Positions 7,278 to 14,029 of a stretch of 34,671 nucleotides of DNA are shown here, piece by piece. How positions within the stretch are numbered: the stretch's first letter is position 1; every line of letters starts with the position of its first letter. Source of the DNA: a virus; IMG/VR virus record IMGVR_UViG_3300042992_000859, positions 1-34,671 of that record, one strand, 5' to 3'. Made by a program: the position numbers and the translations under genes. The notes beneath the pieces were generated by a model. It was not told the DNA's origin. It saw only the letters and a program-made list of their open reading frames with translations, and searched no databases.

Positions 7278-7625
7278 ATGCCCAAGAAGAAATCCAAAGA
7301 CCTGGCGGCGCTCGTTGCCGACCTCTATCCCCACAAGGAAATCAACCTCCCGCAAGAGGCGATGGTCGCCTACTGCGAACACCTGGGAATCACCGAGCCG
7401 GGATTGAGCGACCTGGAGGACGCGTCCGACTGCTACTACGGAAGCCATCGTAGCGACAAGGACTTCGCTTATGAGCTTTCGGATGCTATCGACCTGTTCG
7501 GCGACTTGCCCAAGGGAGGTCGGCACACTCACCACCTGGAGCTTTACTTCGACTGGGACAAGTACGCTCGCGACCTGATGTTCGACCACTTTGAGTCCTC
7601 CGGATACTACTTCCGCAACCAATGA
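7278..7625 (+). CDS. ArdA-like antirestriction protein, short form
   Basis: A 115-aa acidic protein. The segment with DLEDASDCYYGSHRSDKDFA, then ELSDAIDLFGDLP, and HLELYFDWDKYARDLMFD corresponds to the pattern of the ArdA C-terminal domain (an aromatic/acidic loop with 'edfA', then Y-[FI]-D-[WY]-x-x-[FY]-A-R-D-L). ArdA proteins are DNA mimics that dimerise and block type I restriction enzymes. Full ArdA is about 165 aa, so this is a shorter version lacking much of the N-terminal domain. Early location suits defence against restriction. Assignment is by motif recall and is moderately sure. Confidence 0.6.
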   Translation: MPKKKSKDLAALVADLYPHKEINLPQEAMVAYCEHLGITEPGLSDLEDASDCYYGSHRSDKDFAYELSDAIDLFGDLPKGGRHTHHLELYFDWDKYARDLMFDHFESSGYYFRNQ

Positions 7626-7897
7626 GTCACCAGGCGATTATCAACCGGGCGATGAAGGAGCTGTTTTACATCAACGAGCGCATCATGTGCGGCGACATCT
7701 GTTCCAACAAGACCGCGCTCCCCCGGTGCAGAAAGATGTGTGACGGATGGGCCGAGGAGCTGTCGTGGGCCGGGTGCGCTGGAATCCGCCTAGAGCCTTA
7801 CATGGCCGCGGGCGGATGGGTCGGCCTGAGCTACTCCTACTCCCCGCCAGGCGCTGAAGAAGTGTCCAGCTCCAATGTCCCGCGCCGACTCCCTTGA
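7622..7897 (+). CDS. Cys-rich hypothetical protein
   Basis: A 91-aa protein overlapping the ArdA-like gene by 4 nt (ATGA). It has five Cys within residues 22-55 (MCGDICSNK, PRCRKMCDGW, AGCAGI), spaced in a way that could bind zinc, followed by a Gly/Tyr-rich beta segment. No family recognised. It is translationally coupled to the antirestriction-like gene and to the next small gene. Confidence 0.65.
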   Translation: MSHQAIINRAMKELFYINERIMCGDICSNKTALPRCRKMCDGWAEELSWAGCAGIRLEPYMAAGGWVGLSYSYSPPGAEEVSSSNVPRRLP

Positions 7898-7899
7898 AA

Positions 7900-8163
7900 A
7901 TGAAAGACCCCACGATTGAACAGGTTTACGAAGCGCTCATAGACAACGGATACGGAGGGGACGAACTTGTCACAGACCGGAGCATAGCCATCTACTACTT
8001 CGCCGAAGCCTGGTACGACGGACAATTCTCGAACCTGTACCGGGTGATGTGCCAGGTCGGGTACAATGGAAAAGGGATGGTACTTGAAAGTGAGAGCTAC
8101 ATGACTCAAGAAATCTATGACTTCTTGGAGACTCACTTTTACCCTGACCATCGAAACCAATGA
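7900..8163 (+). CDS. hypothetical early protein
   Basis: An 87-aa acidic, Tyr-rich protein (MKDPTIEQVYEALIDNGYGGDE...FLETHFYPDHRNQ). No family recognised. ATG 7900 lies two bases after the previous stop; a TTG at 7894 overlapping that stop is an alternative. Its acidity and position next to the ArdA-like gene might suggest another DNA mimic, but that is conjecture. ATGA overlap with the kinase gene. Confidence 0.65.
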   Translation: MKDPTIEQVYEALIDNGYGGDELVTDRSIAIYYFAEAWYDGQFSNLYRVMCQVGYNGKGMVLESESYMTQEIYDFLETHFYPDHRNQ

Positions 8164-8690
8164 CCACGACCCCGACCATCGTCGCCCTCGGCGGCGAGCC
8201 AGCTTCAGGCAAGACGACCATCTTCAAACTCCTTCGGGCTAGGTTTGAGCGCGCCATCTATCCATTCCAGTACGGACTCGTCCGCGGGATGTCAGACCGG
8301 GACATGAAGGTTCTATTCATCGGCGTGTATGATAACTCGACCTGGGAGGGGTGCGACAAGTTATCGATGTCTGTCCAGCCTGACTTTGAAAAGATGGTCA
8401 AGTCGCTCACAGGAAAAGACTGCGTCATCTACATCGAGGGTGACCGACTGTTCAATCCTTCCTTGTTCCGGCGCTTTCAAATCCAGTCGGTGGTCATCCA
8501 CGCGTCGCCGGGTACATTGTCCCATCGACACAAGCTCCGAGCTGACAGCCAGGGTGAGTCGTTCCTCAAAGCCAAGCGAACGAAGCTTCGACGCATGGTG
8601 GATGAGTTCAAGATTACAACCATGCCCAACGAGACACCCGAAGACCAGAAACTCATAGTGGACTGGCTTCACTCCAAGGCGAAGCGATGA
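8160..8690 (+). CDS. P-loop kinase, possible DNA-base (5-hydroxymethyluracil) kinase
   Basis: A 176-aa protein with a Walker A loop GEPASGKT at residues 12-19, and IYIEGDRLFNPSLF near residue 90 carrying an acidic strand end. A central VYDNSTWEGCDKLSMSVQP segment (about 57-75) and an R/K-rich lid (SHRHKLRADSQGESFLKAKRTKLRR) follow. From memory, the GEPAxGKT, (V)YDxSxFxGxDxLSMxVxP and EGDRLF combination resembles phage kinases linked with thymine hypermodification, which phosphorylate 5-hydroxymethyluracil in DNA. A nucleotide or small-molecule kinase remains possible. The TET/JBP oxygenase at 20906 could supply the hydroxymethyl base. Four-base overlaps on both sides. Confidence 0.6.
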   Translation: MTTTPTIVALGGEPASGKTTIFKLLRARFERAIYPFQYGLVRGMSDRDMKVLFIGVYDNSTWEGCDKLSMSVQPDFEKMVKSLTGKDCVIYIEGDRLFNPSLFRRFQIQSVVIHASPGTLSHRHKLRADSQGESFLKAKRTKLRRMVDEFKITTMPNETPEDQKLIVDWLHSKAKR

Positions 8691-9175
8691 AACTCCCAAT
8701 CCTTTTGATGTTCGCATGCGCTTCGGCGCTGGGATACACCGACGCTCAAATCCTCAAAGCGATTGGGATGGTCGAGTCCAGAATGAACCGGGGAGCGATT
8801 GGTGACGCGGGCCTGGCGCTCGGCGCGTATCAGATGCACCGGGCCGCGTGGATTGACGCTAACGCGCAACTTGTCAGCGAGGGTCGCCGCGCTCACCCCC
8901 GAAGCTTATGGCGCGTCGCCAGGGTTCAGGACGAGGTCGCGCTGGCATACCTCCGGGTCATCAGGGGTCGCTTCCACCGGGCCGGACTTGGCGAACCGAC
9001 CCCGGCCATGCTTGCGGCCTGTTGGAACAAAGGATTCTCCGGGGCGATGAAAGCGCCTTCATCCGCCAATCGGTACGTTTCATTGGTCGAAACCGAACTC
9101 CAGAAACTTTCATTTATTTCCTTGTCCCTGGCCCGAACCCGGCCCAAGGTTGTGTTCGTTCCACCAAACCAATAA
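8687..9175 (+). CDS. secreted lysozyme / lytic transglycosylase-like endolysin candidate
   Basis: A 162-aa protein. MKLPILLMFACASALG is a probable signal peptide. The mature part begins like an SLT-type lysozyme domain: AIGMVESRMNRGAIGDAG (catalytic Glu30) then GLALGAYQMHRAAW, and later LAACWNKGFSGAM in place of the usual YNAG block. It would cleave peptidoglycan in the periplasm after Sec export. Unusually it lies in the early region, about 3.3 kb from the lysis genes, and its last 20 or so codons coincide with cassette P3, so its C-terminal tail is probably non-domain sequence. The start is set by the ATGA overlap with the kinase. Confidence 0.7.
   Translation: MKLPILLMFACASALGYTDAQILKAIGMVESRMNRGAIGDAGLALGAYQMHRAAWIDANAQLVSEGRRAHPRSLWRVARVQDEVALAYLRVIRGRFHRAGLGEPTPAMLAACWNKGFSGAMKAPSSANRYVSLVETELQKLSFISLSLARTRPKVVFVPPNQ
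9112..9161 (+). promoter_or_regulatory. early promoter-like cassette P3 (inside a CDS end)
   Basis: ATTTAT (9112-9117), 4 nt, TTGTC (9122-9126), 29 nt, TCGTTC (9156-9161), then CCACCAAACCAATAAACAAATG. The CAAGGTTGTGTTCGTTC part is identical to P1. The whole cassette is translated as the tail of the upstream lysozyme-like protein, whose TAA lies in the leader. Confidence 0.55.
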
Positions 9176-9179
9176 ACAA

Positions 9180-9353
9180 ATGACCACCAACAAAATCACC
9201 TCCCTAAAATACACCGACGCTCAGCTCGCTGAAGCTTTCAAGAAAAGCGCGAACAAAGTGTTCGACAGCATGGAATCCAAATCCAAGGTTTCCGAGTCCG
9301 AGCGAAACTTCAAAATCGCTTGCGCCCTCCGAGGAGTTCGCGCCGCCAAGTAA
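9180..9353 (+). CDS. 57-aa hypothetical early protein
   Basis: A small basic helical protein (MTTNKITSLKYTDAQLAEAFKKSANK...ACALRGVRAAK) directly downstream of cassette P3, with only four bases between the upstream stop and its ATG. No family recognised; the helical, lysine-rich character would suit a small regulatory or DNA-associated protein. Confidence 0.62.
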   Translation: MTTNKITSLKYTDAQLAEAFKKSANKVFDSMESKSKVSESERNFKIACALRGVRAAK

Positions 9354-9376
9354 TTTCCCCAAATCCACAAACGACC

Positions 9377-9625
9377 ATGACCACCGAAGACCGAATCAAT
9401 CAAATCCTCAACAGCCAGGAGTTCCCCATGCTTCACCGCGAGGGGACCCTGGCGAAGACCAAGCGCGAGTACGCGTTCTGGTTTGTCCAGCTCCTCGACG
9501 CGCCGAAGGGTTCCGTCGAATACAAACTCGCCAAGCGCAAGCTTCGCCGGGTGAGCGACGCGCTCATGAACGAGCATCTCGCCGTCATCACTCGCATCGG
9601 CATCAACAATCGCCCTCAGGGTTGA
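9377..9625 (+). CDS. hypothetical early protein
   Basis: An 82-aa helical, basic protein (MTTEDRINQILNSQEFPML...KLAKRKLRRVSDALMNEHL). Its ATG follows the recurring leader CACAAACGACCATGACCAC. Two charged helices could form a helical hairpin. No family recognised. Confidence 0.65.
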   Translation: MTTEDRINQILNSQEFPMLHREGTLAKTKREYAFWFVQLLDAPKGSVEYKLAKRKLRRVSDALMNEHLAVITRIGINNRPQG

Positions 9626-9644
9626 GCCTCAATCACAAACGACT

Positions 9645-10106
9645 ATGACTCCCATCTACAAATACTACACCGAGTCCGAATCTGGACACGGCAAGAACCG
9701 TCCAGGCGCTCCCCGGTGCGAAGCCATCTTGACTGACTGGTTTGAAACTCCGGCGACCCTCCAAGACCTGGCGGTCAAGTATAACTCCAAGACCCTCCAG
9801 TCCATCTCCCGCGTCATCTTCCGCGCCATCAAACGCAAGCCGGAACTCGCCGGGCGCAAGCCGTTCCAGTCCAAGATGGTTCTCTGCGAAAGTAACTTCA
9901 ACGGCGGAATCACTAACGGCGGATTCAGGCTGAAGCAAGAGGTTCGGGGCAAGATTAACGACCTCCGCGCCCAGGGTTTCACCCACAGGGAAATCGCCAA
10001 GGAGCTGAACGTCAGCGTCGCGACTGCCTTCAATTACGCCAAGAGCATCGACTACCGGGCCGACCGCGCTGACCCGGCTGAAGCCTTCGGCCTCCCTCAC
10101 GCCTAA
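9645..10106 (+). CDS. helix-turn-helix DNA-binding protein
   Basis: A 153-aa protein with a clear C-terminal helix-turn-helix, about residues 100-133: VRGKINDLRAQGFTHREIAK then ELNVSVATAFNYAK, the resolvase/homeodomain-like HTH pattern. A second possible HTH is at 38-60 (TLQDLAVKYNSKTLQSISRV). The N-terminus is basic. It probably regulates phage transcription from one of the cassettes, or acts as a replication accessory; targets are unknown. The leader is the recurrent CACAAACGACTATGACTCC. Confidence 0.7.
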   Translation: MTPIYKYYTESESGHGKNRPGAPRCEAILTDWFETPATLQDLAVKYNSKTLQSISRVIFRAIKRKPELAGRKPFQSKMVLCESNFNGGITNGGFRLKQEVRGKINDLRAQGFTHREIAKELNVSVATAFNYAKSIDYRADRADPAEAFGLPHA

Positions 10107-10111
10107 TTCCA

Positions 10112-10384
10112 ATGGAAACCAAACATCGCATCGCCAACCTAAAAGCCATCCTCCGGGTCACCCGGAAGGACTTGGCTGTCCTTCGCCTCAGGGCGCGTGA
10201 GGCCGGGAGTCGCGTCAACGCGGCCCTCGCCAAGTCCAAGGACGACCCGGCTCACTCCCATCTCTACATCTCCGAAGTCGGCCTGGCGATGATGGACATG
10301 GAGCGGGCGAAACATGCGGCCACGGAGACGAGGCGCTCCATCAGTCAGCTTCGCTTGGAACTCCGCGACCTCCAGTCCCGATGA
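10112..10384 (+). CDS. coiled-coil hypothetical protein
   Basis: A 90-aa highly helical, Arg/Lys-rich protein (RIANLKAILRVTRKDLAVLRLRAREAG ... RRSISQLRLELRDLQSR is the pattern, with a short break at DDPAHSHLY), consistent with an antiparallel coiled coil. It overlaps the resolvase gene by 4 nt (ATGA). No family recognised; possibly a partner of the neighbouring recombination proteins. Confidence 0.65.
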   Translation: METKHRIANLKAILRVTRKDLAVLRLRAREAGSRVNAALAKSKDDPAHSHLYISEVGLAMMDMERAKHAATETRRSISQLRLELRDLQSR

Positions 10385-10845
10385 GCGAATTCCTTACCAT
10401 CGCCATCGACCCCGGAGTGAACGGAGGAGTCGCCTGGCATTACAGCGGAAAGACAACCGCGCTCCGTATGCCTCCCACCGACTTCGACACTTGCCAGCTT
10501 CTGGCGAACCTTTCCAAGGGTCAAGACCTGGTGGAGCTGTTCATCGAGCTACCTCCCCTGTTCGCCGGGCGAAACATCCCAGGCTCGGCCATCGGCAAGA
10601 TGATGCTCAACTACGGAATCTGTTATGGTGCGGCCGTCGCGCTCGGCTTCAAGATTCACCCGGTGCGGCCTCCCATCTGGCAGAAGGCGCATCCGGTCGG
10701 AACGAAGGGTGAGCTGTCCACTACCGAATGGAAGAACAAGCTCAAAGCGCGAGCCGCGGAGCTTTACCCAGACAATCATGTCACGCTCGCCACGGCGGAC
10801 GCGCTCTTAATCCTTGACGCGGGCCTACGACGAGCCATCAACTGA
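10381..10845 (+). CDS. RuvC-like Holliday-junction resolvase
   Basis: A 154-aa RNase H-fold nuclease. AIDPGVNGGVAW carries Asp10 at the end of the first strand; ELFIELPP supplies Glu56; TLATADALLILDAG supplies Asp140 and Asp146. This D-E-D-D order and the overall length match RuvC-type resolvases, which cut four-way junctions in a metal-dependent way. In phages they resolve branched replication intermediates before packaging. It sits just upstream of the ERF, exonuclease and SSB-like genes and overlaps the coiled-coil gene by 4 nt. The stop lies within the 10842 hairpin. Confidence 0.78.
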   Translation: MSEFLTIAIDPGVNGGVAWHYSGKTTALRMPPTDFDTCQLLANLSKGQDLVELFIELPPLFAGRNIPGSAIGKMMLNYGICYGAAVALGFKIHPVRPPIWQKAHPVGTKGELSTTEWKNKLKARAAELYPDNHVTLATADALLILDAGLRRAIN

Positions 10846-10884
10846 GTTTACATAACTCAGACAAACCCTCCCTTTTGTAAACTC
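10842..10884 (+). promoter_or_regulatory. two mutually exclusive hairpins before the ERF gene
   Basis: Structure A pairs CTGAGTT (10842-10848) with AACTCAG (10854-10860), 7 bp and a 5-nt loop. Structure B pairs GAGTTTACA (10844-10852) with TGTAAACTC (10876-10884), 9 bp and a 23-nt loop. They share one arm and cannot form together. The stop of the resolvase gene lies in the shared arm, so terminating ribosomes would disturb both. This could switch expression of the downstream recombination operon. Confidence 0.5.
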
Positions 10885-10897
10885 CCCCCACACAAAC

Positions 10898-11509
10898 ATG
10901 CCCAACGAAAAGAAACAGACCACCGACGCGCAAAACCTTGTCGCGTTCCTGAACAGAGTCAGCAATGTCATCGCCGACAAAGTAAACCCGGCCTTCAAGA
11001 GCAAGTATGCCTCGCTCTCTGAAATCTTGGATACGGTGAAAGCGGAGGCCGAGAAGCACGACATCGCCGTCCACCAGACCCTGTCCTCCGCGGAGGGCCA
11101 GGTGCGCGTCACCACGACATTCATCCACGCCTCCGGCGCTGTCGTTGACTGTGGTACGCTCGCCTTCCTCGCTCCGGGCGATGCCCAGAAGCTGGGAAGC
11201 GCCATCACCTACCTCCGTCGGCAGTCCCTCCAGACCGCATGCGGCATCTCCACTGATGTCGACGATGACGGCGCAAAGGCCTCTGGGCCGAACATCGGAA
11301 AAGGGAACTACCAGCGCGAGGATGACCGTCGTTCCGTGACGACCCCTTGGCATCACTTCATCCCGGCGGACAAGCTCCCCAAGGCGAAAGAGTACCTCGT
11401 TGCCAAGGGATGGCTCCCCGCCGAAGCTTCCATCGACACCCTGGGCAATCAGCACCAGATGGTCATCGCTGAAAACCAAGCCGCGTTCCTCAAGGCTATT
11501 TCCAAATGA
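10898..11509 (+). CDS. ERF-family single-strand annealing protein
   Basis: A 203-aa protein with the ERF signature: NPAFKSKYASLSEILDTVK near residue 28, then QKLGSAITYLRRQSLQTACG, then DVDDDG near residue 123. ERF proteins form rings on ssDNA and anneal complementary strands, working with a 5'-3' exonuclease in homologous recombination and genome circularisation or concatemer formation. The C-terminal part (from about 145) is variable, as usual. A PDDEXK exonuclease at 12675 and an SSB-like protein at 13535 complete the set. The leader is CCCCCCACACAAACATG, with no SD. Confidence 0.85.
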   Translation: MPNEKKQTTDAQNLVAFLNRVSNVIADKVNPAFKSKYASLSEILDTVKAEAEKHDIAVHQTLSSAEGQVRVTTTFIHASGAVVDCGTLAFLAPGDAQKLGSAITYLRRQSLQTACGISTDVDDDGAKASGPNIGKGNYQREDDRRSVTTPWHHFIPADKLPKAKEYLVAKGWLPAEASIDTLGNQHQMVIAENQAAFLKAISK

Positions 11510-11793
11510 GCCGCGAAGAAGAAAACGAACTCCGGCGCGAGGTGACGAGCCTCCGCCTCCAGCTTCATCACTCCCAGATGCAAGTCGAGCGCCTCAACGG
11601 AACGACCAGGTACTTCCAGATTGAGGCGAGAGACTTTGAGTCCAAATGGCTTCGCGTCATGGAGGAAAACGAACTCCTCCGGCGCGATGGCGTAATCCTC
11701 CGCCGAGAGATGGCTGGCGAACTGGAAGCGACCAGGGCCGACTTGGACCGGGCAAACGAAATCCTTGCCAAGCTCTTTAAGAAGGATGCCTGA
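11506..11793 (+). CDS. coiled-coil hypothetical protein
   Basis: A 95-aa almost entirely helical protein with heptad-like spacing (ENELRREVTSLRLQLHHSQM, and ELEATRADLDRANEILAKLF at the end). It overlaps the ERF gene by 4 nt, so the two are coupled. No family recognised; it may be an oligomerisation partner within the recombination operon. Confidence 0.65.
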   Translation: MSREEENELRREVTSLRLQLHHSQMQVERLNGTTRYFQIEARDFESKWLRVMEENELLRRDGVILRREMAGELEATRADLDRANEILAKLFKKDA

Positions 11794-12040
11794 ACGACGC
11801 GCCAATCCACCGACAGCTATGTCCGACATGGCTTCCAAGATGCCTCGCGAGAGCCATGCCTTGTTCCTCATCATCGATGGCCGGGTCGAGAACCCGGAGT
11901 TCGTGGTCTGGGACAGGGACTCCTTCACCGAGGAGCTTTGGAAGTGGAAGCGCCGGGAGGTGCGCGTCTCCGGTCGCCATGTCGAGTTCTGGGCCAAGCG
12001 CGGCCAAGAGTTCTACCGAATCAATCCTAACGCAGTATGA
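11786..12040 (+). CDS. hypothetical protein, tandem paralogue A
   Basis: An 84-aa protein. The conserved part reads ALFLIIDGRVENPEFVVW then DRDSFTEELWKWKRREVRV and VEFWAKRGQEFYRI. The next gene encodes the same pattern (ALFIYLD, then W, F.EFV..L..WKR and V.FFAR), so the two look like diverged duplicates. ATG 11786 overlaps the previous gene by 8 nt; ATG 11819 is an alternative. Function unknown. Confidence 0.6.
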   Translation: MPERRANPPTAMSDMASKMPRESHALFLIIDGRVENPEFVVWDRDSFTEELWKWKRREVRVSGRHVEFWAKRGQEFYRINPNAV

Positions 12041-12294
12041 AAGTCTTATCGAAACCAAAGCCTACCCCTTTGGGAATCTTCAAGCTATCCGTCTCTACGC
12101 CGGAATACTACGCTCTCTTTATCTATCTGGACAACTACCCTTACTGCGAGGTCAAGGCCTGGCGCTTCGATGAGTTCGTTCACAAGCTTGCCGTCTGGAA
12201 GCGAGACAACCTGGCTTCCCTCCGCTTCCCGGTGTCCGTCCGTTTCTTTGCCCGGTCAAAAGAAAACCCCTCCATCCAAGAAATCCGCTTCTAA
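12037..12294 (+). CDS. hypothetical protein, tandem paralogue B
   Basis: An 85-aa basic protein overlapping paralogue A by 4 nt. It shares with it the order ALF-[LI]-x-x-D, a Trp followed by an acidic loop, a helix ending WKR, and a beta strand ending F-x-A-[RK]. Sequence identity is low, so duplication would be old. Function unknown. Confidence 0.62.
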   Translation: MKVLSKPKPTPLGIFKLSVSTPEYYALFIYLDNYPYCEVKAWRFDEFVHKLAVWKRDNLASLRFPVSVRFFARSKENPSIQEIRF

Positions 12295-12302
12295 AACCAA
12301 CC

Positions 12303-12644
12303 ATGCCAAACAAAGACCACATCCAGCGCCAGCTCGCCATGATTAGTGATGAGCTATCCAGCCTTGAATACTACTGTGACACGGAGATTGTCGGCGACGA
12401 TGCCAGACACCTCCTTGATGATATCAAGGCCGCGGCCCGGGAACACCTCCGCGCTCGTAATACACCCCTGACGGACATCTCCGAGCTGAAGCCTTTGTAT
12501 GACAGGCTCAAGCGCGTATACACTTCCATCCGCGTGATGAAAAACACCCTGGCTCAATGCGAGAAAGCTATCGACAAGGCAATTGACTCTTGTCGCTCCA
12601 TCTCTTCTAGCATTGAAGATGTGCCCGGCGACGAGAGCATTTAA
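12303..12644 (+). CDS. helical hypothetical protein
   Basis: A 113-aa protein, predicted almost all helix with a coiled-coil end (LKRVYTSIRVMKNTLAQCEK). No family recognised. It lies between the paralogue pair and the exonuclease gene; the next gene is preceded by a CCACCAAACCAAACACAAAC leader resembling that of the promoter cassettes but without a TTGTC element. Confidence 0.62.
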   Translation: MPNKDHIQRQLAMISDELSSLEYYCDTEIVGDDARHLLDDIKAAAREHLRARNTPLTDISELKPLYDRLKRVYTSIRVMKNTLAQCEKAIDKAIDSCRSISSSIEDVPGDESI

Positions 12645-12674
12645 TTTCCCCCACCAAACCAAACACAAACAACC

Positions 12675-13481
12675 ATGCCCGACATCATCAATAACAGACA
12701 AGAATACAACGCGACCATCGCCCTGAACTACTCCGGGTCGAAGGAACTGCTCAAGTCACCGCGCCACTACAAGGCCTACCTCACGGCTGACCGCCAGGAA
12801 ACCAAAGCGCTCCGCTTCGGTTCGTTCGTTCACCACCTCGTTCTGGAGTCCACTCCGGTCGAGGAAAAGTTCGCCGCCATCCCCGAGGGCATCGACCGCC
12901 GAACCAAGGATGGCAAGGCCGCGTATGAAGCTTTCGTGGCTACATCCACCGGGAAGACGCTCATGACCGCCGAGGAGTGGGAATACGGCTTCTGGATTTC
13001 CGCCGCGGCTGACCAGGCGCTTAAATCCTTGGGAGTGAAGTTCACCAAGACGGAGTTCATGTTCAGCGTGGATTACTGCGGCGCGAAGCTCAAGTGCGCC
13101 ATCGACGCGCTCGGCGACGACGGATACCTCTACGACATCAAGACGACGGAGGACGCGTCCCCTCGCGGCTTCCTCCAGTCCGTTCGCAACTACCGCTACA
13201 ACCTCCAAGCGCACATCTACCGCACTTGCTACGAGGCCGCATTCAATACCAGGGTCAAGGGGTTCCGGTTCATCGCCATCGAGAAGGAGGCTCCTTTCGA
13301 TTCCGCCGTCTACGAACTCGGCCCGGAGCTGATGACGCAAGCTTCCTTTGACTTTGAGAAAGCCGTCACCACCTACAAGTCCTGCGTCGCTCTTGACGAA
13401 TGGCCCGGCTACGGCTCTGATGTCAAGGTCATCGACCTGGGCGCGAAGGCCTCCAGCGCCGAACCCATCAAATTCGCTTGA
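12675..13481 (+). CDS. PDDEXK exonuclease, RecE/exonuclease VIII-like
   Basis: A 268-aa protein of the phage exodeoxyribonuclease 8-like type. Landmarks: SGSKELLKSPRHYKAYL (20-37), GSFVHHLVLE (49-58, the conserved His region), CAIDALGDDGYLYDIKT giving Asp144 and the D-x-K pair Asp154/Lys156, and QAHIYRTCYEAAF (the QxxxY motif typical of PDDEXK recombination exonucleases). It would degrade one strand of dsDNA ends 5' to 3' to give ssDNA for the ERF protein. Length matches the family. Confidence 0.82.
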   Translation: MPDIINNRQEYNATIALNYSGSKELLKSPRHYKAYLTADRQETKALRFGSFVHHLVLESTPVEEKFAAIPEGIDRRTKDGKAAYEAFVATSTGKTLMTAEEWEYGFWISAAADQALKSLGVKFTKTEFMFSVDYCGAKLKCAIDALGDDGYLYDIKTTEDASPRGFLQSVRNYRYNLQAHIYRTCYEAAFNTRVKGFRFIAIEKEAPFDSAVYELGPELMTQASFDFEKAVTTYKSCVALDEWPGYGSDVKVIDLGAKASSAEPIKFA

Positions 13482-13534
13482 TGGCAACCATCGGCCCATT
13501 CATCATCCCAATCTCCCACCAACCAGAACCACAT

Positions 13535-14008
13535 ATGAACCCTCCCAACAACGAACTCCCGCCCCTCAAGAACATCGAGCAGTCCGGCACCTTCCTCCTG
13601 AAGCTCACCAAGCCGAAGGACGACAAGATGCAGGAGCGCTTCAAGGTCAACAAGAAGGGGTTCGCCTCCTGCCGCCTCTTCTTCGTGGACGGCGACGGAA
13701 ACTGCATGACCAAGAACTACTCCGTCGAGTTCGGCAAAGGCCTGGCGATGCTCGTCGGAAAGATGACCGGGACTTTCACCCCCGAAGCGCCGACCTCCAT
13801 CACGGTAGAGAACCTCATCCGCTATGTCTCCCCGGCCTTCGGCAAGAAGGCTACCATCGAAGTGGAGGTCACCCCGGACAAAGAGTGGAACGGAAAAATG
13901 CAATACAACTACAAGCTCAAGAAGATTACGCCTCACTCCGCGCCGACCTCCGCGTCTGACATCCCGGAGTCGTTCTCTTCCTCGACCGACCAAGAAGTTC
14001 CGTTCTAA
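13535..14008 (+). CDS. SSB-like ssDNA-binding protein
   Basis: A 157-aa protein: a beta-rich core (GTFLLKLTKPK...FASCRLFFVDGDGN... VGKMTGTFT...ATIEVEVTPD) followed by a Ser/Pro linker and the acidic-aromatic tail DQEVPF. A C-terminal D/E-rich stretch ending PF is the hallmark of SSB and gp2.5-type proteins, which use it to recruit partners. With ERF and exonuclease upstream, a ssDNA-binding role is likely. The ATG at 13535 follows the CCACCAACCAGAACCACAT leader. Confidence 0.65.
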   Translation: MNPPNNELPPLKNIEQSGTFLLKLTKPKDDKMQERFKVNKKGFASCRLFFVDGDGNCMTKNYSVEFGKGLAMLVGKMTGTFTPEAPTSITVENLIRYVSPAFGKKATIEVEVTPDKEWNGKMQYNYKLKKITPHSAPTSASDIPESFSSSTDQEVPF

Positions 14009-14029
14009 ACCTGGCGCGTCCTTTCCGGC

